Of a stretch of 64,000 bases of DNA, positions 23,527-35,690 are shown piece after piece. Within the stretch, counting starts at the first letter, position 1; every line of letters starts with the position of its first letter. Origin of the DNA: Amyelois transitella (Eukaryota; Arthropoda; Insecta; Lepidoptera; Pyralidae); contig NC_083517.1 of NCBI RefSeq assembly GCF_032362555.1, positions 20,001 to 84,000 on the forward strand, written 5' to 3'. The notes under the pieces were generated by a model that had not been told where the DNA came from, did not search any database, and saw nothing but the letters and a program-made list of their open reading frames with translations. Position numbers and translations under genes: made by a program.

Positions 23527-26022
23527 AAATTATTAAAGACATTCACGGCTGCTTGTATGTTTGCTTTAATTTTTTTTATGTTATTTTGGAATTGAGCATG
23601 ATTACTAGCTTCCTTCCTAAGCAGAACTTTTTAGACTTAGACTAACGCCGCTAAGTTACTTTTGTTTACACAATTTAATTTATTTTCAATATCACCTTGT
23701 ATGTACCGCTTAGGTTAAATTTAAAAATTACTGACCAGGTTCGCTTACTGTAAAAATTGTCAACAATAATGTTTTATAGAACAAAGTTTCGAATTTTGAG
23801 GTGGGCACAGTTTATCCAGTCCCTCTATTTCCTACGCCCATTATGTAGGTAGGTAGGTACCTAACCTAAAATGAGGTGATTTGCTGTTTTTCCAACCAAA
23901 TCTATTATTTCATTAGATATCGACGACCACATACTTATGTGTGTTTGTACTTTTCTAACATTCGACAAACAGAACTATACACATTTTGTTTTTTTTCTGC
24001 ATTTAACAATGAATTATTAGCTGTTTTAACACTTGAGCTATAATGTAGGTACCTACTATAGACCTTGTCGAATTATCTGTTGCCGTTTCAATAGGAGAAA
24101 CAAGAGAAGTGTCATCCGCAAATAGTACAACAACGTCTTCACATAGCATGACAAATAATTGACGTACATAAGAAACAACAAAGACCCTAGTATAGAACCC
24201 TGGGCAACGGTGATTTCATCAGATGCTCCAGAGGATTGATGCAATTTTTCGGCTACTCAAATACGTCAACATGGCGGGGTAGAGATATTCATATGTACGT
24301 GTACGTATAGTCGATAATACTATCGATGGATGAGTGAGTTAAGATTGATCATTTCCGATCACAGTTGTAACTATAAATTTTATTACGTCTGTGGTTTGGT
24401 TCTACATCGGGAATCCTAACTATGTTGGCTGCGATCTTAGTTCCAACAATATTTTTATCTACATCTATGTCATTCTGATAACTAAGTAGTGTTTGAAAAT
24501 CAAATAGTATAATTAATAGCCTATGATTCACATTATAGCTAAATCGCTGGACCGTTTGTGATGAACTTTAGTGTGGATGTAGTTAAATACCCGAGTTCAA
24601 ATTAAGGTTGCTTTTTTTAATAAATAAATCCCCCAAAAGGCTGCAATTAGTGATGTACCGAGCCCGGGAACAAGGTCAGGGACTGGAAATTTTGCTGGAA
24701 TCGCTGCCGGCAACGTTCCAAAAATAGGATTTTACTGGGAATATTGATTAATTATTCTACAAATTGAAGTCAAATATATTGACATTACATTCACATATGT
24801 TGATGTGCGCTTTGATACTGACATTATAAATTATTCATAATTCATAATATATATAAAATCCGAAAGTAATTATGATATGCACCAAATGTTTGTCGGACGA
24901 CATTTACGTTTAAAGGGTTAAGAGGTAAATGATATCAATAACTAAGAGATAAATAATAGCAATTGTTCGTGTCTTCTTTGTAGTATTTATGTTCTTTTTA
25001 ATCCTCGAGATTTCGTTTTGACTAAATTATATAAACTTTATGATAAGCAAATGCCAAAAGATTGTTATTAAATCGCTTGCTCTTTCGTTGCCCTTGAAGA
25101 GGCCTGTAGCAGGAGCGATGATTTGGACTCTACCACCACCAAAGGGTAGATCTTCCGTCACGCAAGGTGTTATGCCTGGAGAACCGCAGCACATATTGAT
25201 ATGTTTTGTTCCTGGCTAGATATTTTTTTTGCCAATTATGAAAAGCCATTTCCTTCGCTGAGATTTGTTCTTTGGTAAACTATCACGAGAAAAAAAATAT
25301 AATAATATAACTTTGAGCAATTTATCGATAAGATTCCAAGTTCGATGATGTTCGACACTAGCATTTGTGTATGTGAATGAAATATTGGGAATATTAAAAG
25401 TTTCTAAAGCTCACAAATAAGAAGATTAAAGTAATAGGTTTTAAAACACATTTTATTAGATACACTTTATGATAGACAATAATTTAACGATATATTAACC
25501 ACTTACCGGTGAAAGGTGAGATTCTGCCTATTATTGCTTTTTCTTAGGCCAAAATATGCTATAGAGCACTTCATCTAATAGTTTATGTTCGATTAATATT
25601 AGCACAGCTTCGAACAAATTCGAAAAACACGGGAAAACGTATAAACATCACGATGACAACTTCCCACGTGTAAATAAAAAGGTTTAGTTCGATGGCGTCC
25701 GCGGCAGCAAAGGCATATCGAAACCAATGAAGAGGGCGCTGATAAAAGTGTAAAAGTTTTATTTTCCGTAAAACCACTGTTACGAGAAAGAGACAGATAT
25801 TGTTATTTCTGAGTCAAGTTGAACAATTACTGCATTTTCATAGGAAAGTTCTTTAGAGTGTCTAAACAGTCAAGATCAAATTAACTGTTGCTCAGTTCAT
25901 CAATCAACCTAAGATATGTAAACAAAAAAGCAAAGATTAATTTTCTTTCGTATTTTTAATTTTATGTAGTATCTATGTGGTACTTTATAATATACTCCTA
26001 TTTTAATTATATGTTGTAAGAA
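23527..26022. other. Intergenic, mostly unannotatable
   Basis: No host gene is recognised in 2.5 kb. Contents: a LINE RT relic at 24056-24244 (minus), and a copy at about 25115-25205 of the unnamed repeat also near 4085 and 54745. The remainder is AT-rich. Confidence 0.55.
24056..24244 (-). pseudogene. LINE reverse-transcriptase relic
   Basis: Reads VAQGSILGSLLFLMYVNYL, a damaged form of the RT motif G-V-P-Q-G-S-x-L-G-P-L-L-F-x-x-Y-x-N-D-L. Only this block survives. Confidence 0.65.
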
Positions 26023-29000
26023 ATGTCTGTTATAATATTAGCAGTTGCAAGTGATAGTGGTGTGCCAATATTTTCAAGAAAACGCGGCAACAATGAACAC
26101 GTAAGTTATTAGTAAATTATTTAAAATTCAACATAAATTATTAAGTACATACTTCGGGATAATATCACACATATACACAAAAATAACTCTCTCTTATGCT
26201 CTTATGCTTTCAACGTTTGAGTCCTCCTACTTTTCTCTCTCCACTTTATCAGGCCTTTAATTCTAAGTCCGATAGAATATAGCTAAAGTTGAAAAAACTG
26301 AACTTGCACAAGTTAAAAGTTAATAATAAATAATATCTGACAAAAATTTCATGAAGATGCTTTTCCATCCGTTCAAGTATAAAAATATATACCTACTTAG
26401 AATATGAATATTCTTGGTATTTATTTTTTCTAGCCCTGGATTATTATTGAGCATTTTTTCAGATACAATTTTCAACGATCGCTTCGCTACATGGCATTAA
26501 CATGTTCACGAAGTGCCACAATTTGTCAATGATCGATACAAAACTAGACAATGGGAGGATTTTATGGAAAGAATATTGTAAAAGGTAAAAAATGTTGCTT
26601 TTACCACAAGAGCCAATGGCAAAGCCACTCACTTTAATAAATAAATTAATATATAGATAGTCTGCTGTTGAATACATGACCTTCCATCATGACTGGAGCA
26701 CTTTTCTAAGTTAAAATATTTGCTCCCTTCATGAAGATTCTCTAAACTACTGAAATATTTTCCATGTACATTTTAAACTGGAAACAAAATCCATAACTAA
26801 TGATAGAATCTCTTGTATTTCTTTACTAAAGTTTGTTCAATTTTCTATATAGATTAATGGCAATTGAACGTTCAGAATGTTACTAGAGGTGGTCTGTTGT
26901 TTTAGTGTAACTCTGATTGGAATAGCTACAGGTGGACTTGAATGTGACTTGGAGTTACTATTGTCATGTGTCCACGATTTGATGATATTCTTCATTGGGC
27001 AGAGAGAATTGGAGAACTTTAAAAACATAGAACAGATCAAAAGAGATCTGCGGCAGTGCTACCCGATGCTGAATTATCTATTGGAATCCCTGGACCCCAG
27101 CACAGCGTCTGGTCCGTTGCCGATGTTAGATCTGATGCAATGCACTATATGCCCACAGGCACCACAGTTAGAGGTATGTCTTACTGTATATTATTCTTTC
27201 ACCATTTTTTCTCCCAAGTATTTGACCCCTGGGAATTTCCAAGAATACATACACCTTATGTAATTCATGGTCGAATTTTATCTGTTTAGTTTTTAATTTT
27301 GACTTCCAAAGCGCATGTGGAGAAGAAGCAGTGCAACAAATTACACCGCAGCATTTACAAATATAGATCTCTTATATCTAAATCATGGGGGAATGCACTG
27401 CACATTGACTACATAAAAAAATGTGAAGAAGATATAATGGAAAATGTGAAAAAAACTGAGGAATATTATTCATCCTTGAGGACTTTAATGATGCCCAAAA
27501 TAACTATTCCACGCGGACGAAGTCGCGGGCACAGCTAGTCATTAATATAATCCTCCGTTCTGTAATAGGCTTTCCTACAAAGCGCATCTTTAATGTACTT
27601 TTGGAATTTTTTATCATTAAATTCAAGAACACTTTGGAATATGTAATCTTATACAAATAATCAGAAATGATTTCCTTACCTTAGCCAACGGACGTGCTAG
27701 GACCAACAATTTATAATTGTTCTGCAGTGATTTACTAGTAGGTACATTCATCTACTTTTTTAAAGAGTTTCCTAACATGCATAATGTTATTAGTGCCGTG
27801 TGGTTCCCGGCACCAATAAAAAAAAGAATAGGACCACTCCATCTCTTTCCCATGGATGTCGTAAAAGGCGACTAAGGGATAGGCTTACAAACTTGGGACT
27901 CTTTTTTAGGCGATGGGTTAGCAACCTGTCACTATTTGAATCTCAATTTTATCATTAAGCCAAACAGCTGAACGTGGCCATTCCGTCTTTTCAAGACTGT
28001 TGGCTCTGTCTACCCCGTAAGGGATATAGACGTGACCTTATGTATGTATGTATGCATAATGTTATCGAATGTGTATTTCGAGGGCAATGTTAAAACATTT
28101 TGGTTTTGAAAAATTATCTAAGGGAAACTCTTTGTTTTAGATCGTAGATAGCTCTAATTAATTGCCCTTTTTTGTAAAAGGAAAAAAAAATGTGTCTGCT
28201 GCTGTTGCCACATCAGTCAAATGCCTTATATGACAAATAGCGTATGCTGCAGAACTAAGCTTTTTAGAAAGTTTCGAAATGTTAGCATGCCATTTCAAAT
28301 TTTAATCTATTGTTATTTCTAAGAATGTAACTAGTACTATCAACAAAATCTAATCTTTTACTACTTATACTAATATCAATATTTGCCTGCTGCACATTGG
28401 GAAGTGTAAACTTAATGCGTTTATGATAGGCTTATGAACTTGGGAACTGGGGAGGTTAGCAGCAACCTGTCACTATTTAAATCTATCATTAAGCCAAGCA
28501 GCCAAAAGTGGTCTATAGGTATTTTTAAGACTGTTGGCTCTGTCTACCCCGCCAGGGATGTAGACGTGATTATATGTATGAAGGCGAGAGAAAACATGTT
28601 GACGAAATGTGCAGTCAGGCAACTGGGTCTGTAATGACACATCGGCAGCACGCGCTGGAGGCGTACAGCGCGCGCGTGCGCGGGCGCTGGGCGCTGCTGG
28701 CGGCGGGCGGCGCGCGCGCGGCGGCGGGCGCGCGCTGGGCGGCGCTGCGCGCGCGCGAGCGGCGCCTGCTGCGGCTGCTGCTGGCCGCCGCGCCCGCCGC
28801 CGCGCGCGCCACGCCCGTCTACCTGCCCGACACTAGTCCGCACGTTAGTAGTCTATTCTTATTTTATTGCATTTACAATGTGCCGGGTAGTTACCGCCAC
28901 TTTACAGAAGGACCACTACATCTCTACCCATGTCGTAAAAGGTGACTGAAACAAAATGGACAAAGTCGTGAAGTGTAGGTTTTACCTCATGATCCAATAC

Positions 29001-32000
29001 AGATTAGATTATCCTGCAGAGATTACGAAGGTCAGACGGGAGTCGCTTTATGTAGAAACCTGACTTAGGTACCCAATACAGGAGCATCAGGTCAAAAGGC
29101 GCACCCTGGGCACCTCACGCGGACAAACTAACATTTGGATGACCAACAGAAAATGTTACTGTAGACAACAAATTCAAATTCAAAATTTATTCATTATTAT
29201 AGAATACTTTATATCGCTTAATAATTGTCAAAACGTTTGGTTTCACAACATTGGTTGACGTCAAATCAACCTTGGTATATCTACGCCATAGTAATTGTTG
29301 CCATGATTTTGTTTGTTAGAGATATGTCAAAATAATTTTTATTGTCAAATAGATATTCTTAATTTTATTTTGAATAATATAGTGATTTTTAACTGATTAT
29401 TTCTCTCCTCTTTTCTCCTTCTTTTTACTGTAGGAACAAATAACTACCGTAGAGCCGTATGACTTTGGCCCTTATGGGTGACTTTATCCCAAACTTGGAA
29501 AAAGTTTGATCTTCCCGCCACACCATTCTCACAGACTAAGGCGTAAAAGTACACGTCATAATCAATAGATGGCGTTGTAAGACAGTGGGTAAAACAGTTT
29601 TAGCACTGTTGGACTTTGTTATGATTGGTTACTGTAGCTCGATTTGACAAGTTTCGTTGTCGTTGAAATATATGTCGGATAATGGGAGCATCTCTGTAGC
29701 ATAAGTTTCATATGATCGTCGATAGATGGCGTAGCTAGATGGATTTTTCGCTAAGAAAACATTCAATGGCGTTTGTTAACTTATTATTTGTTATTGTGTT
29801 AAATTAAAGATTAATCAGTACTCAATAATTATGATAATTCGTGATTTGATTTTTGATAGTAATTTCTGCATTGTTTACGTAATAGATAACGGTTGCTATT
29901 TTTTAATGTAGGTACTGCGCCGGAAACGCAAGCGCGCTTGTTGCACCCAAACGCGTTTGGACATGACCCTCTCAGTCGTTGTTTAGAGCCGTGCCTTTAC
30001 ACATCGTTTTTTGAGGGACTTGTCTGTGACCGGGCAGTGACTATTTTTCTTTATTTAACTGTGGGGTAGTTACGTTATTGTTATTCGATTATTAAGTACT
30101 TTTGTATCTCGGAATAAAACTGTTTAATAGTGAAAGTGTTTTTCGTTGCCTGATTACCCACTCAACGCCCACGAAATGAATAATGAGGAAACAAATGTTT
30201 ACAATGAGCCTCCGAAGTCGCCTCCGGCCACCGTCGACGCGACATATATATACTATACTATATGTCGTTGAAATATATATAGTCATGCTGTGCAATGGTA
30301 TGTGTTCCTTACTTAGTTCTATGAAAATTGTACTAGCAAAATAAAGAAATGTTAATTTATGTAATGAAAATTGGTTTTTTCTTGCCTTTTGAAACATTTC
30401 TGAATGATTACTTTGTCCCAACGTTAAATAAACTTACGATTACTAGACAAAAAAAGGAGCGGGCTAATGACAATCGCAAAAAAAAAAAAAATGTTTTCGA
30501 ATATTATACTCTACCGGTATACTTCCTACATTACATGCATTCCTTCCTATATTAGCTTATAAAATAAACATTTCAGAGCCAATTAGGTTCGGAAATACCA
30601 ACTACACACAGTCACAAAAAAAAACATTAACACAATTGTAAAGTGCATACATACTATGAACAGTATTATACGAATTCAGAAGTTAAAGAAGAGAAAAAGT
30701 TAAAGAATCTTCCATACAACAAACGTCCAGCCCAGCAGGTATTTGAAACAGTGTTGTAAAGATTTGCCTACACGACACAAAATTGAATTTTACCTGTAAT
30801 TTGTCCATACTACTGGATGGGGAATGACGTCGGCGATATTTAGCGGGGACTGAAAAAGATACTGTCGACAAGAGCTTAGGAAATCCACAATATAAGTTAT
30901 TAACTTCAGCAGGTAGCTTTTGTGTACTAAAGATATGGAAGGACTATTTTGAAAGTTTATTTGAAAAAAAGGAAGGAAATAAGAAAGATTTCTGCTATAG
31001 CGAAGAAAAAGAGAATGAGATGGAAGGCGGAATTGAAATGTTCGCGGAATTGAATTGTGGAAGCACTTAAGAGTATGAAAGCGGGAAAGGCTGCTGGGTG
31101 TGATAGAGTGTCGGTCGAGATGCTTAAAGCAGGAAAAGGCGTAGTAGCTAGTCAGTTGTACTGCCTTTTCAATTTGTGTTGGAGAGGCGGCCGACGTTGT
31201 TTTTATGCTTTAATCATAAAATCTTTGCATGGGCGTTTTAGAATTTCGCAACAGCCACATAAGTCTAGCGAACACTTGTTCCCGCTGTAGGTGGCGTTCC
31301 GCGCGGTGACGTGCAAGCTGCTGTCGGACGTGTTCGTGCTGGTGGTGTGCGGCGCGACGCCCGCGCTGCCGCAGCTCGAGGAGCTCGCGCTGCGCAGCTG
31401 GGAGCCGCTCGCCGCGCTGCTGCACGAGGCCCGGCTGGCCGGCCCCGCCGGCTTGCCCGCTAGCGTGGCGCTGGACAGCGCTGTGTTGGGGTGAGCCGGG
31501 CCATGAGGCGGGAGCTACATTCTTTAAGCACTCTTGACATACGAGATCATACGACTTTGGCCTGTTTTAAAAATTTGTTCGTTCCATTGTGCGAAATTAA
31601 TATTTACTTAAATGTATAATTTTAGCATCCTGGTGGTAAACATATCGTCCCGCGAGTGCGTGTTGCCGCGTCCGCCGGGCGGCCGCTCTCGCGTCCCGAG
31701 ACTCGACGCGCTGCTGGGCTTCTACCGCGCCGCCGCCACACTGCTCGCGCCCGAGACGCTCGAGCCAGGGACTGATGGCGGTGAGTAGCACGCGCTGCTG
31801 GGCTTCTACCGCCCGCCGCCACACTGCTCGCGCCCGAGACGCTGGAGCCAGGGACTGATGGCGGTGAGTAGCACGCGCTGCTGGGCTTCTACCGCCCGCC
31901 GCCACACTGCTCGCGCCCGAGACGCTCGAGCCAGGGACTGATGCCGGTGAGTAGCACGCGCTGCTGGGCTTCTACCGCCCGCCGCCACACTGCTCGCGCC

Positions 32001-35000
32001 CGAGACGCTGGAGCCAGGGACTGATGGCGGTGAGTAGCACGCGCTGCTGGGCTTCTACCGCCCGCCGCCACACTGCTCGCACCCGAGACGCTCGAGCCAG
32101 GGAATGATGGCGGTGAGTAGCACGCGCTGCTGGGCTTCTACCGCCCGCCGCCACACTGCTCGCGCCCGAGACGCTCGAGCCAGGGACTGATGCCGGTGAG
32201 TAGCACGCGCTGCTGGGCTTCTACCGCCCGCCGCCACACTGCTCGCACCCGAGACGCTCGAGCCAGGGAATGATGGCGGTGAGTAGCACGCGCTGCTGGG
32301 CTTCTACCGCCCGCCGCCACACTGCTCGCGCCCGAGACGCTCGAGCCAGGGACTGATGCCGGTGAGTAGCACGCGCTGCTGGGCTTCTAAATTTTGTCAC
32401 CTTGTTGTCTTAAGTTCTCGGCGAACAGCTGGTTATTATAAAAGTCGTTTGTTATTGATCCTTCGAATTTCCTAATGCCAATTTTCCGTGCATACCTATA
32501 TCATCAACTTCCATTTACACTAGTATTAAGATTATCTCAAATTGATTTCCTCCAGATGAGTTTGAACGCTGTGTGAGCGAGACGTACTGGTGCTCGGAGT
32601 ACCACAAGTGCTACGGCTGCCGCCGCGGCGAGCTGCTCTGCTGCGCGCTGTTCCCGGCCGCCGTGCCCACGCACGCCGCCAGGTAACTCGCGCTCTGCGG
32701 CCACTGCGTTTGTAAGATGGAATGCAAGCAATGCATGTGGGGCATAAATTCAAATCCTACTTCGACCATGAACCAATGACTTATCAGATATATACATTAG
32801 TTTGAGTGCTAACCAATGCTCTTATGGTGAGACTTACGGAAGTAAAACATTCAATTTCAAAATTCAAAAATTCAAAATTTTTTATTCATTATTATAGGAT
32901 ATTATTATATCGCTTAATAATTGTCGTATGGTTTAACAACTTGGTTGACGTCAAATATATTACTTAAAAACTAAGTTTACTGCCGCTTCCAAGGCGTCAG
33001 TGCAGAAGAAGCGGTAACAAACTGCACTGCAGCATTTTCTTCAACAACGTCAACTTCACAATATTAAATTATACTTAGAATAGAATGTGGACGGGAGAAT
33101 ACATTGTTCACGGGAGATTTATATATTTATGAGATTTAATATTGAAAAAAGAAATATATATATATATATATTTTATGGATTGCCAATTTTAAAAAGATTT
33201 ATGTACAGAGTGTACTGAAATTTTGATTTAAGTTCAAATTAAACTACAATTAATTACGAGGTTCCTGTGCCAAGCTCGAGCCAGATGTTTTTATCATTAA
33301 GGTAATCATCAGTCCTATAATAAGCCTTCTCACAAAGTACTTTCTTTACATACTCTTTGAATTTTCGGTTGGGCATATCAAGAACAGACTCCGGCAACCT
33401 ATTATAAAATCGTATACAGTTCCCCATAAATGATTTACTGACTTTGCTAAGCCTATGAAACGGCATGACTAATTTATGTTTATTACGTAAATTTCTATCA
33501 GTTGTGGCACTAACTTTTTGAAAAAAAGAGGTATTTTTCCTAACATACATTATAAGATCAAAAATGTACTGGGACGCTACTGTAGGTATGTTTATTTTCT
33601 TAAAGAGTTGTCTTAACGAGTCTCTTGGTCCTAAGCCGTAAATTGCGCGAACGGCCCTTTTCTGAATTATAAAAATAGTTTGTATATCAGCCGCGCTACC
33701 CCATAAAAGTAAACCATAAGATAACAAGCTATGAAAATAGCTGAAATAAACAAGCCTAGCTGTAGCTACATCTGTCAATTGTCGGATCCTCCTAACAGCA
33801 TAAGCGGCAGAGCTAAGTCTATTGGATAGTTTAGAAATATGAGCACCCCACTGTAGCTTTGCATCAATTATAATTCCTAAAAACTTTGTATTTTCAACAA
33901 ATTCTAATTTCTGGCCTTCCAGTATTATGTCAGTATTGGCCTGCCTTACGTTTGGTAGGGTAAATTTAATGCATTGGGTCTTATTAGCATTTAAAAGAAG
34001 ATTGTTGGTTGAGAACCAGATAGATATGGCCGACAGTATATTATTAACCGAACTTACATTTTCGCTATGGCGATCTAATTTAAATATTAAAGAAGTGTCA
34101 TCGGCAAACAGCACTATACCCGCCTGTTTTTCCACCATAAAAGGCAGGTCATTGACATATACCAAGAAGAGGAATGGTCCTAAAATTGAGCCCTGAGGAA
34201 CACCCATTGAGACGCTTGATCCGCTTGACTTTACTCCATTAATATCTACAGTTTGAAGCCTATCAGTCAAATAGGATGCCATTAGTTTAGTTGATTTGTG
34301 GTCAAACCCATATTGACGAAGTTTACGCAAAAGTGTCTGATGATCTACGCAATCAAATGCTTTAGAGAGATCGCAAAAGACTGCAACTGAATCCTGTGAA
34401 CTCTCCCACGCGTCATAGATTTTAGTAACAAGTGCTACTCCCGCATCAGTGGTGGACTTCCCGGCAGTGAACCCATATTGTTTTGTCATGCCATTGTGAG
34501 GCAACCTGCACATTCAAGTAACTGAATGTGTATGTTACCATCATCCAATATGAGTTAGGTTTCTCTGCAAAGGTTAAGGAAGTCAGACGGGAGTTGCTTC
34601 GTATATAAACCTCACTCACCCAAATCCATGTCCAATCCAATCATGATCCATGGTCATGAGTGATCCCCGGACTCCTCTCCTGAGTGGTGAGGACCCAATA
34701 CTATCCGAGACCAGTGCCAGGAGGAAGAAGCAAGTGTGTAAGGATGTGTGTGTTTTTGTAACTCTTTCATGTAAAAACTTCTGAACGGATTTTCATGAAA
34801 CTTTGCAGTATATAGTGATAAGTGCTCCAAGTGTATACACTGTAAAAAATTAACTGGACAAACATTAGAAAACACAAGTGCAGTGGTATACTAGTACTAG
34901 TTGGTTCAAAAAAATATATTTAGCTTAGACATTGGAATAAAATAATAAGTTAAAATTTATAGAGACCTTAAACGGCCGAAGTCGCGGGCAACAGCTAGTC

Positions 35001-35690
35001 TATGTATAAAACATCGTTTACTGAGTGAATGACAGACAATGCACAGCCTTAACTAGTGACTTTAGAGACTTGAAATTCAAAATGTAGATACCTTTTCTGG
35101 TTTAGAGGTGCACTAAGGGAGGATGTCCCGAAATTCCCACAGGAGAAGACTTACGAAATTTTTGTTGTACGCAAGCCGAGCCGCGGGCTGTCTCTACTAC
35201 TTAAATATAAAAAGTAATACATACATATGGTCACGTCTATATCCCTTGCGGGGTAGACAGAGCCAACAATCAAAAGTAATATACAGTAGTATTTGAAAAA
35301 AAATTGTGATAGGATATCAAACAGTGTTATAAAGGAACGTGATGTGAAGGGAGATATACATAGGTTGTTGTTGGCCCGGGGCACACGCGGCGCTTTATAG
35401 GGCTCCGGGCTGTGAAGGCACGACTTCACAAGAGCTAAGATGATTTAATGTTACGTCTTGTGGAGAGGATGAATTTCAAGCAGGTTGTCTTAGAAAATAT
35501 ACATGGAGAATCTGTATGGCTAAATATTGGAAAGAGAAGCCTTGAACTTTATATAATTAAAGGAGCGTTCACATCTGTAGACTATTTCACTAAGATGTAT
35601 GGAAAAATAAACTTACTTTCTTTCTTCCTCAGGTTGATGACTCATCAGATATTACAAGACTTAAGCTCAAACAAAGACATGCATTGGTAG
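26023..35690 (+). CDS. fy: Fuzzy planar cell polarity protein
   Basis: Fuzzy is a longin/roadblock-type planar-cell-polarity effector that works with Inturned and WDPCP (CPLANE complex) in ciliogenesis and hair polarity. Eight exons: 26023-26100, 26463-26584, 26906-27173, 28649-28843, 31291-31490, 31626-31780, 32556-32682, 35633-35690; all junctions are in phase and give 400 residues (human FUZ about 418). Matches along the length: VASDSGVPIFSRKRG (N-terminus), STIASLHGINMF, NIEQIKRDLRQCY, PVYLPDTSP, LPASVALDSAVLG and the C-terminal RLMTHQILQDL. Exons 4-7 are very GC-rich. Exon 6 ends where an 83-bp minisatellite repeats its last part plus the splice donor. Introns hold LINE, SINE and Helitron insertions. 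The assignment is by recalled similarity to FUZ. Confidence 0.88.
27425..27537 (+). mobile_element. Helitron-like 3' end
   Basis: Ends ACGAAGTCGCGGGCACAGCT then AG; the last 50 bases match the reverse complement of the left end of 45250-45961. The left boundary is not defined. Confidence 0.65.
27790..28058 (+). mobile_element. Full-length SINE-like element
   Basis: About 265 bases from GTGCCGTGTGGTTCCCGGCA through GGATGTCGTAAAAGGCGACT and GGGATATAGACGTGACC to a (TATG)n tail. Other near full-length copies: 38216-38455, 39433-39687 (minus), 51691-51970 (minus). No clear Pol III A box was confirmed, so SINE is inferred from length, lack of coding and copy pattern. Confidence 0.85.
28430..28581 (+). 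mobile_element. Divergent SINE-like copy
   Basis: It matches the 3' two thirds of the family with several gaps (CAACCTGTCACTATT, AAGACTGTTGGCTCTGTCTA). It ends in TATGTATG about 70 bases before exon 4 of fuzzy. Another head fragment lies at about 28879-28945 just after exon 4. Confidence 0.75.
29168..29290 (-). mobile_element. LINE 3' end fragment
   Basis: The reverse complement of this stretch matches the 3' UTR end of the LINE at 32845-34513 (shared TTATATCGCTTAATAATTGTC and TTGGTTGACGTCAAAT). The remainder of intron 4, about 29291-30880, shows nothing I can name apart from AT-rich DNA. Confidence 0.75.
30885..31195 (+). mobile_element. RTE-clade LINE fragment
   Basis: Reads ALKSMKAGKAAGCDRVSVEM then LKAGKGVV and LYCLFNLCW, the linker/RT start of RTE-type ORF2. 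It ends about 95 bases before exon 5 of fuzzy. Other RTE pieces are at 42415-42512, 53060-53155, 55510-56215 and 60540-60748. Confidence 0.75.
31709..32389 (+). repeat. 83-bp minisatellite derived from fuzzy exon 6 and its splice donor
   Basis: Exon 6 of fuzzy ends at 31780 with GTGAGT as donor. From 31781 the unit GTGAGTAGCACGCGCTGCTG... repeats every 83 bases at 31781, 31864, 31947, 32030, 32113, 32196, 32279 and partly 32362. Each unit carries a copy of the last 70 or so bases of the exon and another GTGAGT. Intron copies read CCGCCCGCC where the exon reads CCGCGCCGCC (one base less), so the exon copy is distinct. Variant positions (CTCGAG/CTGGAG, GATGGCG/GATGCCG, GCACCC/GCGCCC) give the order A B A C B C B. 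Confidence 0.95.
32845..34513 (-). mobile_element. Jockey/CR1-like LINE with long intact RT frame
   Basis: 3' UTR at about 32845-33253 (with an AT microsatellite near 33158), then a 419-residue open frame from 34513 down to 33254. Lies antisense in intron 7 of fuzzy. 5'-truncated near 34510. Confidence 0.9.
33254..34513 (-). CDS. LINE reverse transcriptase (partial ORF2)
   Basis: RT motifs in order: QYGFTAGKSTTDA, VAVFCDLSKAFDCVDHQTLL, MGVPQGSILGPFLFLVYVND, GIVLFADDTSLIF, then LEFVENTKFLGI and the C-terminal YFHSLLSYGLLLWG block, with a stop after the RT C-terminus. The endonuclease half is missing, so this copy cannot move on its own. The frame is uninterrupted, unlike the sister copies, which suggests a younger insertion. 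The first methionine is not the true ORF2 start. Confidence 0.88.
   Translation of the reverse strand: MCRLPHNGMTKQYGFTAGKSTTDAGVALVTKIYDAWESSQDSVAVFCDLSKAFDCVDHQTLLRKLRQYGFDHKSTKLMASYLTDRLQTVDINGVKSSGSSVSMGVPQGSILGPFLFLVYVNDLPFMVEKQAGIVLFADDTSLIFKLDRHSENVSSVNNILSAISIWFSTNNLLLNANKTQCIKFTLPNVRQANTDIILEGQKLEFVENTKFLGIIIDAKLQWGAHISKLSNRLSSAAYAVRRIRQLTDVATARLVYFSYFHSLLSYGLLLWGSAADIQTIFIIQKRAVRAIYGLGPRDSLRQLFKKINIPTVASQYIFDLIMYVRKNTSFFQKVSATTDRNLRNKHKLVMPFHRLSKVSKSFMGNCIRFYNRLPESVLDMPNRKFKEYVKKVLCEKAYYRTDDYLNDKNIWLELGTGTS
34540..35000 (+). mobile_element. Repeat patch: unnamed SINE-like piece and Helitron-like end
   Basis: 34540-34690 contains GTCAGACGGGAGTTGCTTCG and is shared in diverged form with 29020-29130 and 47665-47770. 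About 34735-34999 ends CGAAGTCGCGGGCAACAGCT then AGT, a Helitron-like 3' terminus. Confidence 0.6.
35215..35272 (-). mobile_element. SINE-like 3' fragment
   Basis: The reverse complement carries GTCTACCCCGCAAGGGATAT and TAGACGTGACC with TATG tail. In fuzzy intron 7. Confidence 0.8.

Larger units (their letters stand above)
27295..28430 (-). mobile_element. Jockey/CR1-like LINE copy broken by later insertions
   Basis: Minus-strand segments 27299-27420 (3' UTR), 27538-27770 (RT C-terminus) and 28160-28425 (RT middle) match the LINE at 18376-19633 in order. They are separated by a Helitron-like end (about 27425-27537) and a full SINE (27790-28058). Lies in intron 3 of fuzzy, antisense. Confidence 0.8.

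Noticed and set aside
28544-28843. Alanine/arginine-rich frames over fuzzy exon 4
   Set aside because: These are shadow frames of the extremely GC-rich exon; the fuzzy frame alone joins in phase with its neighbours and contains PVYLP.
31597-32320. Repeated minus-strand 60-residue frames across the 83-bp minisatellite
   Set aside because: They arise because the 83-bp unit lacks an antisense stop over most of its length; no start context or family similarity.
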